Of a stretch of 64,000 nucleotides of DNA, positions 46,371-54,970 are shown piece by piece; the first letter of the stretch is position 1, and every line of letters begins with the position of its first letter. The stretch spans positions 372,001-436,000 of the forward strand of contig NZ_CP033924.1 in assembly GCF_003815875.1 (NCBI RefSeq). Direction: 5' to 3'. The notes under the pieces were generated by a model. That model was given only the letters and a program-made list of their open reading frames with translations, did no database searches and was not told where the DNA came from. Source of the stretch: Chryseobacterium lactis. GTDB lineage: Bacteria > Bacteroidota > Bacteroidia > Flavobacteriales > Weeksellaceae. The position numbers were made by a program, and so were the translations under genes.

Positions 46371-46940
46371 TTATTTTTTAACCAATTCAAGATATACGCT
46401 AAGTTCAGCATCTTTTGCAATTCCTGCTCCTGAAGGATCGTAATCAATTTTATAATCTAAACGGTTAATATTGAATTTTGCCTGTAGTCCCATTACTTCT
46501 TTACCGCTTTTATTTTTAGTGATTCCACCAAATGTTACCGGTATACTTACATCATTTGTATTTCCTTTAATCGTTAATTTACCTTTAAATGTATAAGAGC
46601 CTTCCTTATCTTTTGTTACGGAAGTGCTTTCAAACAAGATTTCGGGATATCTTCCCACAGCGAAAAACTCATCACTTCTAAGGTGCTGATCTCTCATTTC
46701 CACGTTGGTATTAATGGATTCGGCAAGGATCGCTATATTGAACGTTGCATTATCAAGATTAGCACCTTTCGTTACTACTTTTCCATTAAACTTATCAAAT
46801 CTGCCCTGAACGAAACTGATTCCCATATGTTTAATATTGAAGTTTACAGAAGAGTGCATCGGATCGATTTCCCAATTATTCTGTGCAAAGCTCATCATAC
46901 TGAACAATACAAATACGAAGGATAAAAAGACTTTTTTCAT
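46371..46940 (-). CDS. YceI-family periplasmic protein
   Basis: A 189-residue lipocalin-like protein with a signal peptide (MKKVFLSFVFVLFSMMSFA, then QNNWEID). YceI landmarks are WEIDPMHSSVNFNIKHMGIS, VQGRFDKFNGKV, RDQHLRSDEFF and FNINRLDYKIDY. The family binds isoprenoid or other amphiphilic molecules in the periplasm; the ligand is not known here. Monocistronic, with an exact -7 box 36 bp upstream of the start. Confidence 0.92.
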   Translation of the reverse strand: MKKVFLSFVFVLFSMMSFAQNNWEIDPMHSSVNFNIKHMGISFVQGRFDKFNGKVVTKGANLDNATFNIAILAESINTNVEMRDQHLRSDEFFAVGRYPEILFESTSVTKDKEGSYTFKGKLTIKGNTNDVSIPVTFGGITKNKSGKEVMGLQAKFNINRLDYKIDYDPSGAGIAKDAELSVYLELVKK

Positions 46941-46975
46941 TGTAATTATATTTTACATTAATATTTTGATTTAAA

Positions 46976-46983
46976 CAAAGCTA
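46976..46983 (-). promoter_or_regulatory. -7 box of the YceI gene
   Basis: TAGCTTTG on the minus strand, exact TAnnTTTG, 36 bp upstream of the start codon. Confidence 0.5.
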
Positions 46984-47067
46984 ATTTATGAAAGATATTT
47001 CTAACATGGTTTATGTATAATTTAAATATTAGATCAAGTTAAATTTCGGAAGAAAAATGCTTTTTTA

Positions 47068-47075
47068 TAACTTCG
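47068..47075 (+). promoter_or_regulatory. -7-like box directly upstream of radA
   Basis: TAACTTCG, one mismatch from TAnnTTTG, ends 4 bp before the ATG at 47080. If used, the transcript would be leaderless or nearly so. Confidence 0.4.
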
Positions 47076-47079
47076 CGGT

Positions 47080-48429
47080 ATGGCAAAACTGAAAACAGCA
47101 TATTTCTGTCAAAACTGCGGCTCCCAATATTCTCAATGGATGGGGCAATGTAAAAATTGTGGACAATGGAATACTTTAGTGGAAGAAGTTGTTGAAAAGA
47201 CTTCCCATAAAACACCTCCTTTTTCAAAAAACAAACAACACGTCATCAATATCGTTGAAGTGGAAACCAGCGAGGAGCCGAGAATAAAAACACCTTCTGA
47301 GGAGCTTAACCGCGTTCTGGGTGGCGGAATCGTTTTAGGCTCCGTTACATTAATTGGTGGGGAACCCGGAATCGGAAAATCAACTCTTTTGCTTCAGCTT
47401 GCCCTAAAGATGAAGAAGAAAATCTTCTATGTCTCCGGGGAAGAAAGTGCCTCTCAGATTAAGATGAGAGCCGACAGGCTTACCGATATCCAAAACCCAA
47501 ACTGTTTTCTGTTTACTGAAACATCACTGGAAAAGATCCTTCATGAGGCTAAAAAGCTCGAACCGGATTTTATGATCATCGACTCTATTCAAACTCTTCA
47601 GTCTCAACTGATCGAGAGTTCTCCGGGAACCGTTTCTCAGATACGGGAGTGTTCCAATGAGATCATCAAGTATGCTAAAGAGAATAATACCCCGGTATTT
47701 CTAGTTGGCCATATCACAAAAGATGGTCAAATTGCCGGACCAAAGGTATTGGAGCACATGGTAGACGTCGTTTTAAATTTCGATGGAGACAGGAATCATC
47801 TTTTCAGATTATTGAGAGCAAATAAAAACCGTTTTGGTTCCACTGCCGAGATTGGAATTTATGAAATGGTTTCTCAAGGTTTAAAAGAAATAAAAAATCC
47901 GTCTGAGATTCTGATCACCAAAAAATTTGAGGAATTATCCGGAAATTCTGTGGCGGTAACCCTGGAAGGAAACCGACCTATGCTTCTGGAAATTCAGGCT
48001 TTGGTAAGCACAGCTGTTTATGGTACTCCACAAAGAAGTTGTACAGGATTTGATTCCAAAAGACTGAATATGCTTCTTGCTGTTTTGGAAAAAAGAGCCG
48101 GATTTCAATTAGGAGCAAAAGACGTATTCTTAAATATTACAGGTGGAATAAAAACAGATGATCCAGCACTGGATCTGGCTGTCATAGCCTCTGTTCTGTC
48201 CTCCAACGAAGATATTGCCATATCTGAACATTACTGCTTTGCCGGTGAAATTGGATTAAGCGGGGAAATCCGACCGGTAGCACAAATCGAACAAAGAATT
48301 ACAGAAGCCGAAAAACTCGGCTATGAAAAGATATTTGTGTCTAATCTTAATAAAATACCCAAAAGAAAATTCGGAATCAAGATTGAAGAAGTGAGTAAGA
48401 TTGAAGATTTTCATGAGAGACTTTTTTGA
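47080..48429 (+). CDS. radA: DNA repair protein RadA
   Basis: 449 residues. A zinc finger (C10, C13, C24, C27: CQNCGSQYSQWMGQCKNCGQW region) precedes the RecA-like ATPase with Walker A GEPGIGKST (94-102), MIIDSIQTLQS (Walker B region) and the RadA-specific KNRFG motif (249-253). The C-terminus is the Lon-protease-like domain (GAKDVFLNITGGIKTDDPA). It acts as a branch-migration helicase in homologous recombination. A composite repeat region lies directly downstream. Confidence 0.96.
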   Translation: MAKLKTAYFCQNCGSQYSQWMGQCKNCGQWNTLVEEVVEKTSHKTPPFSKNKQHVINIVEVETSEEPRIKTPSEELNRVLGGGIVLGSVTLIGGEPGIGKSTLLLQLALKMKKKIFYVSGEESASQIKMRADRLTDIQNPNCFLFTETSLEKILHEAKKLEPDFMIIDSIQTLQSQLIESSPGTVSQIRECSNEIIKYAKENNTPVFLVGHITKDGQIAGPKVLEHMVDVVLNFDGDRNHLFRLLRANKNRFGSTAEIGIYEMVSQGLKEIKNPSEILITKKFEELSGNSVAVTLEGNRPMLLEIQALVSTAVYGTPQRSCTGFDSKRLNMLLAVLEKRAGFQLGAKDVFLNITGGIKTDDPALDLAVIASVLSSNEDIAISEHYCFAGEIGLSGEIRPVAQIEQRITEAEKLGYEKIFVSNLNKIPKRKFGIKIEEVSKIEDFHERLF

Positions 48430-48432
48430 TGA

Positions 48433-48471
48433 TTGATAGTTGATAGTTGATAGTTGATAGTTGATAGTTGA
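48433..48471. repeat. Heptamer array TTGATAG, 5.5 copies
   Basis: Five perfect copies of TTGATAG and a partial sixth (TTGA), starting 4 bp after the radA stop codon. Perfect 7-bp periodicity. Confidence 0.95.
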
Positions 48472-48495
48472 AAAATAATGTTTTATTTTTTAAGT

Positions 48496-48511
48496 TTTGG
48501 CTAAAGCCAAA
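48496..48511. repeat. REP-like palindrome, arm TTTGGC
   Basis: TTTGGC-TAAA-GCCAAA. It shares the central GCTAAAGC core with the larger palindrome at 48540-48559. Confidence 0.7.
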
Positions 48512-48539
48512 TGGAATTATTTGTTTATTTCATTTGTTT

Positions 48540-48559
48540 GGCTGGGCTAAAGCCCAGCC
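48540..48559. repeat. REP-like palindrome, arm GGCTGGGC
   Basis: GGCTGGGC-TAAA-GCCCAGCC, 8-bp perfect arms. GC-rich in an AT-rich setting; with the neighbouring smaller palindrome it resembles a pair of REP elements. Confidence 0.75.
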
Positions 48560-48600
48560 CTATTGATGGAGCCAAGCCAATTTTGAGATTTAGGACAAGA

Positions 48601-48677
48601 TCTTTTATCTTTTATCTTTTATCTTTTATCTTTTATCTTTTATCTTTTATCTTTTATCTTTTATCTTTTATCTTTTA
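48601..48677. repeat. Heptamer array TCTTTTA, 11 perfect copies
   Basis: Eleven exact tandem copies of TCTTTTA (77 bp), ending 17 bp before the acpH start codon. The expected -33 region of the acpH promoter lies inside the array. Confidence 0.97.
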
Positions 48678-48682
48678 ATTCA

Positions 48683-48690
48683 TACCTTTA
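48683..48690 (+). promoter_or_regulatory. -7-like box of acpH
   Basis: TACCTTTA, one mismatch from TAnnTTTG, ends 4 bp before the acpH ATG. A transcript starting here would be leaderless. Confidence 0.4.
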
Positions 48691-48694
48691 ATTT

Positions 48695-49288
48695 ATGAAT
48701 TACCTGGCGCATTCTTTTCTTTCTTTTACCGACGGGCAGATCGTGGGACAGTTTCTCGAAGACTTTATTCGTAACAGAGATCGTTTTACATTTCCGAAAG
48801 ATATCCAGGACGGGATTACCATGCATAGAGCCATAGATACTTTTACAGATTCCCACCCTGCTATCCACGAAGCTAAAAAAGTTTTCGCTCCTTTGGTAAG
48901 GCTATATGCGGGTGCTTTTGTAGATGTTTCTATGGATTATTTTGTGGCGAATGATCTCTCCCTGAACTCTCCTGCAGCATGGAAAGCCCATTCACTTCGT
49001 GCCTATAGAGTATTGAATGCTCACGAACAATGGCTTCCTGAAAATTTTAAAAGAATGCTGATAAAAATGGAACAGGATGACTGGCTTTATAACTACCGCG
49101 AAGATTGGGGCATTAAATTCAGCATTCAGAATGTTCTTAATAAAGCAAAATATCTGGATAAAGATATTCCTGTATTTGAAGCTTTTTTAGACCATAAGAC
49201 TGAACTTCAGAAATGTTATGATGATTTCTTTCCTGATCTGCTGGCTCATGCTAAAGGAATAAATACCTTGCTGCAACTGGAAAATTAA
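48695..49288 (+). CDS. acpH: Acyl carrier protein phosphodiesterase (AcpH/DUF479 family)
   Basis: A 197-residue protein of the AcpH family, which belongs to the HD superfamily and removes the 4'-phosphopantetheine group from acyl carrier protein. Recognisable segments are MNYLAHSFLSFTDGQIVGQF (with the His and Asp expected of the metal site), DIQDGITMHRAIDTFTDSHP and FVDVSMDYFVAND. Start is the first ATG after the heptamer array. Monocistronic. Confidence 0.88.
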   Translation: MNYLAHSFLSFTDGQIVGQFLEDFIRNRDRFTFPKDIQDGITMHRAIDTFTDSHPAIHEAKKVFAPLVRLYAGAFVDVSMDYFVANDLSLNSPAAWKAHSLRAYRVLNAHEQWLPENFKRMLIKMEQDDWLYNYREDWGIKFSIQNVLNKAKYLDKDIPVFEAFLDHKTELQKCYDDFFPDLLAHAKGINTLLQLEN

Positions 49289-49311
49289 TCTGTAAAAATA
49301 AAAACACCTGC

Positions 49312-49336
49312 ATTAAGCAAGTGTTTACGTATTTGT
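49312..49336 (+). terminator. Probable terminator after acpH
   Basis: AAACACCTGC and GCAAGTGTTT pair with one mismatch around a 5-nt loop, 24 bp past the acpH stop. U tract is poor. Confidence 0.5.
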
Positions 49337-49426
49337 GTTGTTAGAATTTTCACCTTACATATAGGCAGGTAATGGGAACTTTTACCTTCGTAGCCTGAAT
49401 CTTTCATTAAAGAATTAATCTCCGGT

Positions 49427-50239
49427 TTAATCTCCTATTCGGAAAACCAATAACTGGGTAGAATTGGCAGCCAAACTCATTCCTGTACCACTACAATTAC
49501 CCGACTGTCCTCTTCCTAACTGAATTTGCCAGGCTCTGTTAAGCGGAATTGTGGTAGCATAGGTAACGGTACCTCCATGATTGGATAAAGCACCTTCAGA
49601 GTGAGCTGCCGTATTGTGGATTCTTGTTGTTGTAGCATCGAGGGGAAAATCTACAAAATAAGAACTGATTGTACATCCGGTATTATTATGAGTAGCTTCA
49701 TATACTACGGTCATCTGATAAGTTCCTGCAGGAAAAGTAATTGTACTCGTTCCGGCATTATAAGTTAAACCGGGAATTGAGTTTTTCACAACAGACATCG
49801 GAACTACCTGTGAACCACCCGCTCCCACTCCATTTAAAAAATTGGCCTGTGCTGTTTCCAGTCGGAATACCGCAGGATTGGGGATAGACAAAGCGCCCAA
49901 TGTACCTATTGTCTTCACGACACCCGTAGCATCCAAAACCATTAATGGATCTGTAGTAGTATTTCCGGCTGTGGTTCCCTGTAATCGCAAGGGGTCGGTC
50001 CCATTGACATGAAGTTTGTTGGTAGGAACTGTAATTCCGATTCCCATATTCCCTGCTGCTGTAACAGCAACATCATTGGCTTGTTGAGTCGCATTAGGCG
50101 CTCCGGTAGCGGGATTATCTTTTGCTCCATCAATATTAAAGACACCTTGTGGGTTTGGCGTTCCTACCCCAACCTGCGCAAAAGAGGAAAAGCCTAGCAT
50201 AAGCACTGCTATTGCAGAATAGTAATGTTTCATTTTCAT
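49427..50239 (-). CDS. Secreted protein with possible jelly-roll C-terminal domain
   Basis: A 270-residue protein with a signal peptide (MKMKHYYSAIAVLMLGFSSFA, then QVGVG). It has the GVGTPNPQGVFNIDG and MGIGITVPTNKLHVNG motifs of secreted Bacteroidota proteins, then a C-terminal half of alternating strands (STITFPAGTYQMTVVYEA, ending TQLLVFRIGD) that may be a C1q-like jelly roll. Similar overall plan to the protein at 7845-8792, but not a close copy. Function unknown. The 345 bp upstream are gene-free. Confidence 0.6.
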   Translation of the reverse strand: MKMKHYYSAIAVLMLGFSSFAQVGVGTPNPQGVFNIDGAKDNPATGAPNATQQANDVAVTAAGNMGIGITVPTNKLHVNGTDPLRLQGTTAGNTTTDPLMVLDATGVVKTIGTLGALSIPNPAVFRLETAQANFLNGVGAGGSQVVPMSVVKNSIPGLTYNAGTSTITFPAGTYQMTVVYEATHNNTGCTISSYFVDFPLDATTTRIHNTAAHSEGALSNHGGTVTYATTIPLNRAWQIQLGRGQSGNCSGTGMSLAANSTQLLVFRIGD

Positions 50240-50584
50240 AATATGATTGATTTGATTCGGTTACTTAAAACTATTCAGACTTACTTTATAATTTTTTTCA
50301 TCAATAAATTATTAAATCAACACAAAATTCATTCAACATATTTTAAACAAATATAAAAAATAAACGTAATAATCAAATTAATAATACAACAATTAACATT
50401 AAATAATATTAATAAATTAAAAATAAAAAGCAATAAATGTGTTTTAGTTAAAACAATTTACATGAAAATTTTACGAAATAACAATAATACAAAATTAATC
50501 CATTAAAAGTGAATTAAAATCAGACAATTTCACTCCACTTCAATAAAAGCAGCATCACTTACTATTATTTAATTCTCTTTTCTG
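50240..50584. other. AT-rich intergenic region
   Basis: 345 bp upstream of the secreted-protein gene and past the end of the DUF6702 gene. Almost pure A/T; no exact -7 box, gene or clear hairpin. Confidence 0.5.
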
Positions 50585-51097
50585 TTAAAATTGTTTGTAT
50601 AGATAACGATTAGGATAGGTTAATTTTTCACTTTTCCGATCACCATTGACAATGATATGCACAATATTAATCTGATCATCAAATAAATTATAGAGAAAAC
50701 TTACTGCGGTCTCTACTTTTTTGGGATTGGCCACAGGCTCTGATTCCAGGAAAACATTGACTGATTCTTCATCTTCTTCGTAACCAATATAGTTAACCTT
50801 CAAAAATTTATTGTCAGTTTTTAATTTAAAATATTCCGAACAATATTTTTGTAAAGCTTCGTTGAGCCGGGCTTTATATTTTTCATCATTAAAATGAAAA
50901 GATCCACCATATTTTTTACCTAACCCATTTTCCAGATCATCAAGGAAAAACCTCCCTGTAACTTCAAAAGTTTTAGATTTTGAGTTATAATTAATTTCTA
51001 CGGAACCCACATGATATGGATGCTTCATTGTCGTGAACGACATTAAAACAACAACAGGAATTAAAAGCATCCAAAAATTCTTCATAAACCCTAACAT
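50585..51097 (-). CDS. DUF6702-family protein
   Basis: A 170-residue protein with an N-terminal hydrophobic signal (FWMLLIPVVVLMSF) followed by TTMKHPYHVGSVEINYNSKS, which matches the DUF6702 family; the rest is a small alpha/beta domain with EVTGRFFLDDLENGL and YPNRYLYKQF. It is probably exported or membrane-anchored. Divergent from the HupE/UreJ-like and M1 peptidase genes, with which DUF6702 genes are commonly associated in Bacteroidota. Start 51097 or the next Met at 51085 are both possible. Function unknown. Confidence 0.72.
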   Translation of the reverse strand: MLGFMKNFWMLLIPVVVLMSFTTMKHPYHVGSVEINYNSKSKTFEVTGRFFLDDLENGLGKKYGGSFHFNDEKYKARLNEALQKYCSEYFKLKTDNKFLKVNYIGYEEDEESVNVFLESEPVANPKKVETAVSFLYNLFDDQINIVHIIVNGDRKSEKLTYPNRYLYKQF

Positions 51098-51113
51098 AGA
51101 AATAAAATTTGTC

Positions 51114-51121
51114 CAAAATTA
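51114..51121 (-). promoter_or_regulatory. -7 box of the DUF6702 gene
   Basis: TAATTTTG on the minus strand, exact TAnnTTTG, 17 bp upstream of the start. Confidence 0.5.
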
Positions 51122-51155
51122 ATCATTATTTTCGTACGCATTATATTTTTACGCT

Positions 51156-51737
51156 ATGATGCAGGATTTTCTTTTTTATTTAAACCTGGGTTGGGAGCAT
51201 ATTATTTCCCTTGATGCCCTGGATCATCAATTGTTTGTACTCGTATTAATTGCTGTTTACTCGTACAGTGACTGGAAAAAAATTCTGATCCTTGTTACAG
51301 CATTTACAATCGGGCACTCTATTACCTTAGCTCTTAGTATTCTTGATATTTTCCGGGTTTCTTCTGATTGGGTGGAATTTTTAATTCCATTGACTATCGT
51401 GGTGACTTCATTGGATAATATCATTATGAAAAATCAAAAACAAACCCTGATGCGGGCCAATTATTATCTCGCGCTTATCTTTGGGCTCGTTCATGGGATG
51501 GGATTTGCCAATACGGCAAGAGTGATGATTGCAAAAAGCCAAAGTATTGCTGTTCCCTTATTAGGCTTTAATATCGGGCTGGAATTGGGACAAATTGTTA
51601 TTGTTCTCGCGATTCTGGCAGTGCTGTTTATTTTGCTCAATATTTTCAAGGTTAATAAAAAGGATTGGGTGCTTTTTGTCTCTTCCGGAGTATTTGCTTT
51701 ATCCTTAAAAATGACTTTGGAAAGAATTCCTTTCTAA
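51156..51737 (+). CDS. HupE/UreJ-like membrane protein
   Basis: A 193-residue protein with about six hydrophobic helices. The family motifs WEHIISLDALDH, FTIGHSITLALS and GLVHGMGFA carry the conserved His residues thought to bind or pass a metal (nickel or copper have been proposed for relatives). No hydrogenase or urease genes occur in the window, so the role is probably a general metal or envelope function with the neighbouring DUF6702 protein. Followed 67 bp later by the M1 peptidase gene, which has its own -7 box. Confidence 0.82.
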   Translation: MMQDFLFYLNLGWEHIISLDALDHQLFVLVLIAVYSYSDWKKILILVTAFTIGHSITLALSILDIFRVSSDWVEFLIPLTIVVTSLDNIIMKNQKQTLMRANYYLALIFGLVHGMGFANTARVMIAKSQSIAVPLLGFNIGLELGQIVIVLAILAVLFILLNIFKVNKKDWVLFVSSGVFALSLKMTLERIPF

Positions 51738-51773
51738 ATGTGAAATATTTTCATTATTTCAACCGCTTATTAT

Positions 51774-51781
51774 TATCTTTG
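51774..51781 (+). promoter_or_regulatory. -7 box of the M1 peptidase gene
   Basis: TATCTTTG, exact TAnnTTTG, 24 bp before the start codon at 51805. Confidence 0.5.
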
Positions 51782-51804
51782 ACAATTATTAAATCATTTC
51801 GGTT

Positions 51805-54192
51805 ATGAAACTAAAAGTTGTTACACTTTCGCTTTCTGTATTGACCTGTACAGGTTTCACCGCACAAAATATTCAGAATAATCCTGGCAGCAATCATGGA
51901 AATAAGTTTGAGCAGCTGGGAAGCATTCTTCCAACACCCAATATTTACAGAACTGCTTCAGGAGCTCCGGGACACGGATACTGGCAAAACAGAGCAGATT
52001 ATACTATTTCTGCCTATCTTGATGAAGACAAAAGAAATCTGAAAGGTTCTGAAACGATAACTTATCACAACAATTCTCCGGACGAACTGGATTATATCTG
52101 GCTTCAGCTGGATGAGAATGAGCATTCAAACGTAAGAAATGCAGGGTATGAAAATTCTTCTGTACTACGTCCGTCTGTGAATGATCAGCAACTCAAAGTT
52201 ACAGAGCTTCCGGCAAAAGATAACGGATATGGTGTAAGTCTTGAAAAAGTAACTGATGCTTCGGAAACTCCCCTAAAGTATACAGTGAATAAAACCATGA
52301 TGCGCATTGATCTTCCGAAGGCTTTAAAGAAGGGAGAAAAATTTATATTCAAAGTAGACTGGAATTATAATATTTCCAACAGAATAAAAATGGGTGGCCG
52401 TGGCGGCTATGAAAATTTCCCGGAAGATGGCAATGATTTGTACACGATGACTCAATGGTATCCGAGAATGTGTGTCTACAGTGATTTTCAGGGCTGGCAA
52501 AATCATCAGTTTACCGGAAGGGGTGAGTTTGCGCTGGTTTTCGGAGATTTTAAAGTTTCCATGAATGTACCTGCTGATCACATTGTAGGAGGTACAGGTG
52601 AATGTAAAAACTATGATCAGGTATTAACTTCAGATCAGCTTTCAAGATATAAAAAAGCAGAAAGTGCTGCTGAACCTATAGAAATCGTCACTTTAGATGA
52701 CGCGAAAAAAGCGGAGAAAAACCATTCCAAGCAAAGAAAAACATGGGTTTTTGAAGCCAATAATGTAAGAGATTTTGCGTGGACTTCTTCCAGAAAATTT
52801 GTCTGGGACGGAATGCGTGTCACGATTCCTGAAAACAACAATAAAGTAATGGCAATGAGCTTTTATCCTAAGGAATCTTATGGACTTTACAGAAAGTTTT
52901 CCACAAGAGCCGTTGCACATACCATTAAAACATATTCGGAATTTACAATTCCTTATCCATATCCTGTAGCACAATCTGTAGAAGCAGCCAACGGAATGGA
53001 ATATCCGATGATCTGTTTCAACTTCGGAAGAACAGAAAAAGACGGAACTTATTCCGAAGCCACCAAAAACGGAATGATCGGTGTTGTAATTCATGAGGTA
53101 GGCCACAACTTTTTCCCGATGATCATCAATTCAGATGAAAGACAATGGGCATGGATGGATGAAGGGTTAAATACTTTCACCGAATATCTTACCGAAGAAA
53201 AATGGGACAATAAATTCCCTTCTAAAAGAGGACCGGCATGGACTATCGTAGATTATATGAAACTCCCGAAAGACCAGCTGGAACCGATTATGAGTAATTC
53301 TGAAAATATTGTTCAGTACGGCCCGAATGCTTATTCAAAACCTGCAACAGGTCTGAATATCCTTCGTGAAACCATCATGGGAAGAGAACTTTTTGATAAA
53401 GCATTTAAAACATATGCTAAAAGATGGGCTTTCAAACATCCTGAACCTGCGGATCTTTTCCGTACTATGGAAGATGCCAGTGGCGAAGACCTGGATTGGT
53501 TCTGGAGAGGTTGGTTCTACGGAACAGATCCTGTGGATATTGCCATCGATAAAGTAACAGTAGCCACTCCCAATCTGGAAACCAATCCGAAAGCAGCAGC
53601 TGAAATGAAATATCAGGTAGAAAAGCCTTTAGTAAGCAGTTTTGAAGATATTTCAAAAATCAGAAACAGAGAGGATAAAAATATTACCTTCTACGTTGAT
53701 AAAGATAAAGAGGCTCAGGACTTCTACTACCGATATGACAGAGGCCAGGAAAAAGTAGATCCGAATAAAGAATATTCGCTTAAAACTGAGGCAACTCTTC
53801 CTTTAGAAGCAAAGGATAAAGAGAAGTTTAAAAATATTACCGCTTATCAGATAGACTTTACCAATAAGGGAGGTCTGGTAATGCCTATTATTCTTGAATT
53901 CACTTTTGCAGACGGTTCAAAATTATATGACAAATCATCTGCACAAATCTGGAGACTCAATGAACAAAAGGTTTCCAAGACCTATTATTTTGATAAAAAA
54001 TTAACCTCTATTCAGCTTGATCCAATGAGAGAAACAGCGGATATTGATACCTCTAATAACTTCTGGAGCAATGCAGGAGGTAATGCGGAAGTTTCAAAAT
54101 TCCAGTTATTCAAGCAAAAACAGGAGGCAGGGTCTGTTCGAGGAGGTGCTAATGGGAAAGTAAACCCGATGCAGGCAGGAGGAAAAAGCTAA
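51805..54192 (+). CDS. M1-family metallopeptidase, exported
   Basis: A 795-residue zinc aminopeptidase-like enzyme with a signal peptide (MKLKVVTLSLSVLTCTGFTA, then QNIQ). The zinc site is H430-E431-V-G-H434 with the distal ligand E453 at the canonical spacing (MDEGLNTFTEYL). The usual GAMEN exopeptidase motif appears as NGMEYP. An N-terminal beta-sandwich (ADYTISAYLDEDKRNLKGSE) is as expected for M1 enzymes. The C-terminal about 250 residues are an extension rich in charged residues, ending in a glycine-rich tail. Likely digests peptides in the periplasm or at the surface. Confidence 0.93.
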   Translation: MKLKVVTLSLSVLTCTGFTAQNIQNNPGSNHGNKFEQLGSILPTPNIYRTASGAPGHGYWQNRADYTISAYLDEDKRNLKGSETITYHNNSPDELDYIWLQLDENEHSNVRNAGYENSSVLRPSVNDQQLKVTELPAKDNGYGVSLEKVTDASETPLKYTVNKTMMRIDLPKALKKGEKFIFKVDWNYNISNRIKMGGRGGYENFPEDGNDLYTMTQWYPRMCVYSDFQGWQNHQFTGRGEFALVFGDFKVSMNVPADHIVGGTGECKNYDQVLTSDQLSRYKKAESAAEPIEIVTLDDAKKAEKNHSKQRKTWVFEANNVRDFAWTSSRKFVWDGMRVTIPENNNKVMAMSFYPKESYGLYRKFSTRAVAHTIKTYSEFTIPYPYPVAQSVEAANGMEYPMICFNFGRTEKDGTYSEATKNGMIGVVIHEVGHNFFPMIINSDERQWAWMDEGLNTFTEYLTEEKWDNKFPSKRGPAWTIVDYMKLPKDQLEPIMSNSENIVQYGPNAYSKPATGLNILRETIMGRELFDKAFKTYAKRWAFKHPEPADLFRTMEDASGEDLDWFWRGWFYGTDPVDIAIDKVTVATPNLETNPKAAAEMKYQVEKPLVSSFEDISKIRNREDKNITFYVDKDKEAQDFYYRYDRGQEKVDPNKEYSLKTEATLPLEAKDKEKFKNITAYQIDFTNKGGLVMPIILEFTFADGSKLYDKSSAQIWRLNEQKVSKTYYFDKKLTSIQLDPMRETADIDTSNNFWSNAGGNAEVSKFQLFKQKQEAGSVRGGANGKVNPMQAGGKS

Positions 54193-54239
54193 AAAATTCT
54201 TTGACGAATATAAAAATACTTGTCAATACAATTAACTTT

Positions 54240-54270
54240 AAAGTTCACTTTTCACTAAGTGGACTTTTTT
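54240..54270. terminator. Bidirectional-looking terminator after the M1 peptidase gene
   Basis: An 11-bp stem (AAAGTTCACTT with AAGTGGACTTT, one G:U pair) and 6-nt loop followed by TTTTTT on the plus strand; it lies between converging genes. Confidence 0.75.
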
Positions 54271-54277
54271 GTTTTTA

Positions 54278-54970
54278 TTATCCCAAATACTCTTTTACTA
54301 ATTTTTTATAAGTTCTGCCTAGTGGAAGCTGCTCTCCCCCATTCAAATATACATGGCCAACATCATAAGACTTGATATGGGATGATAAAACGATGTATGA
54401 TTTATGAATTCTGATAAATCCGAAACTCTGAAATTTTTCTTCAAAATTGGACATTCTTTCCAGGATCATATATTTTTTTAATGGGGTAATTAGCGTGATG
54501 TATTCTCCAAATCCTTGTATCCACAAAATATCTTTCAGAAATACCTTGTTCATCACATAATTGGATTTAAACATGATATAATCTTCCTGCTGAGGAGCAG
54601 AATTTTTAAATTGCAAAAAATCCTTAGCCTTATAAACTGCTTTTTTAAAGGTATCAAAATCCACAGGTTTAACCAGATAATGAACGACATCCAATTCAAA
54701 AGCTTTTACGGCGTATTTGGACTCCAGCGTGAGAAAAATACATAAGGGTTTTTCGGGAAGCTGCTGTAAAAGCTCTACTCCGTTTATTCCGGGCATATTG
54801 ATATCGAAGATGACCAGATCTACTTTATTTTCCTTCAGAAATTCCAGGGCTTTCTTTGGATCCTGAAATGATTCCAGCAGTTCTACCCCTTCAATCCGGC
54901 TGCAATATTGTCTGACCAGCTGTAATGCGGGATATTCATCATCAACATTTACGACGGTCAGATTAGCCAT
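54278..54970 (-). CDS. LytTR-family response regulator
   Basis: A 230-residue regulator: receiver domain with D10/D11 and phosphoacceptor D56 (VDLVIFDINMPG), then a LytTR DNA-binding domain (about 130-230) with FKSNYVMNKVFLKDILWIQG, FIRIHKSYIV and LPLGRTYKKLV. It overlaps the kinase gene by 8 bp, so the two are coupled. The likely targets are the divergent transporter genes, by position only. Confidence 0.93.
   Translation of the reverse strand: MANLTVVNVDDEYPALQLVRQYCSRIEGVELLESFQDPKKALEFLKENKVDLVIFDINMPGINGVELLQQLPEKPLCIFLTLESKYAVKAFELDVVHYLVKPVDFDTFKKAVYKAKDFLQFKNSAPQQEDYIMFKSNYVMNKVFLKDILWIQGFGEYITLITPLKKYMILERMSNFEEKFQSFGFIRIHKSYIVLSSHIKSYDVGHVYLNGGEQLPLGRTYKKLVKEYLG

Noticed and set aside
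48433..48677. Tandem repeats that might be a CRISPR array
   Set aside because: Units are 7 bp, directly abutting, without spacers, and no cas genes are present.
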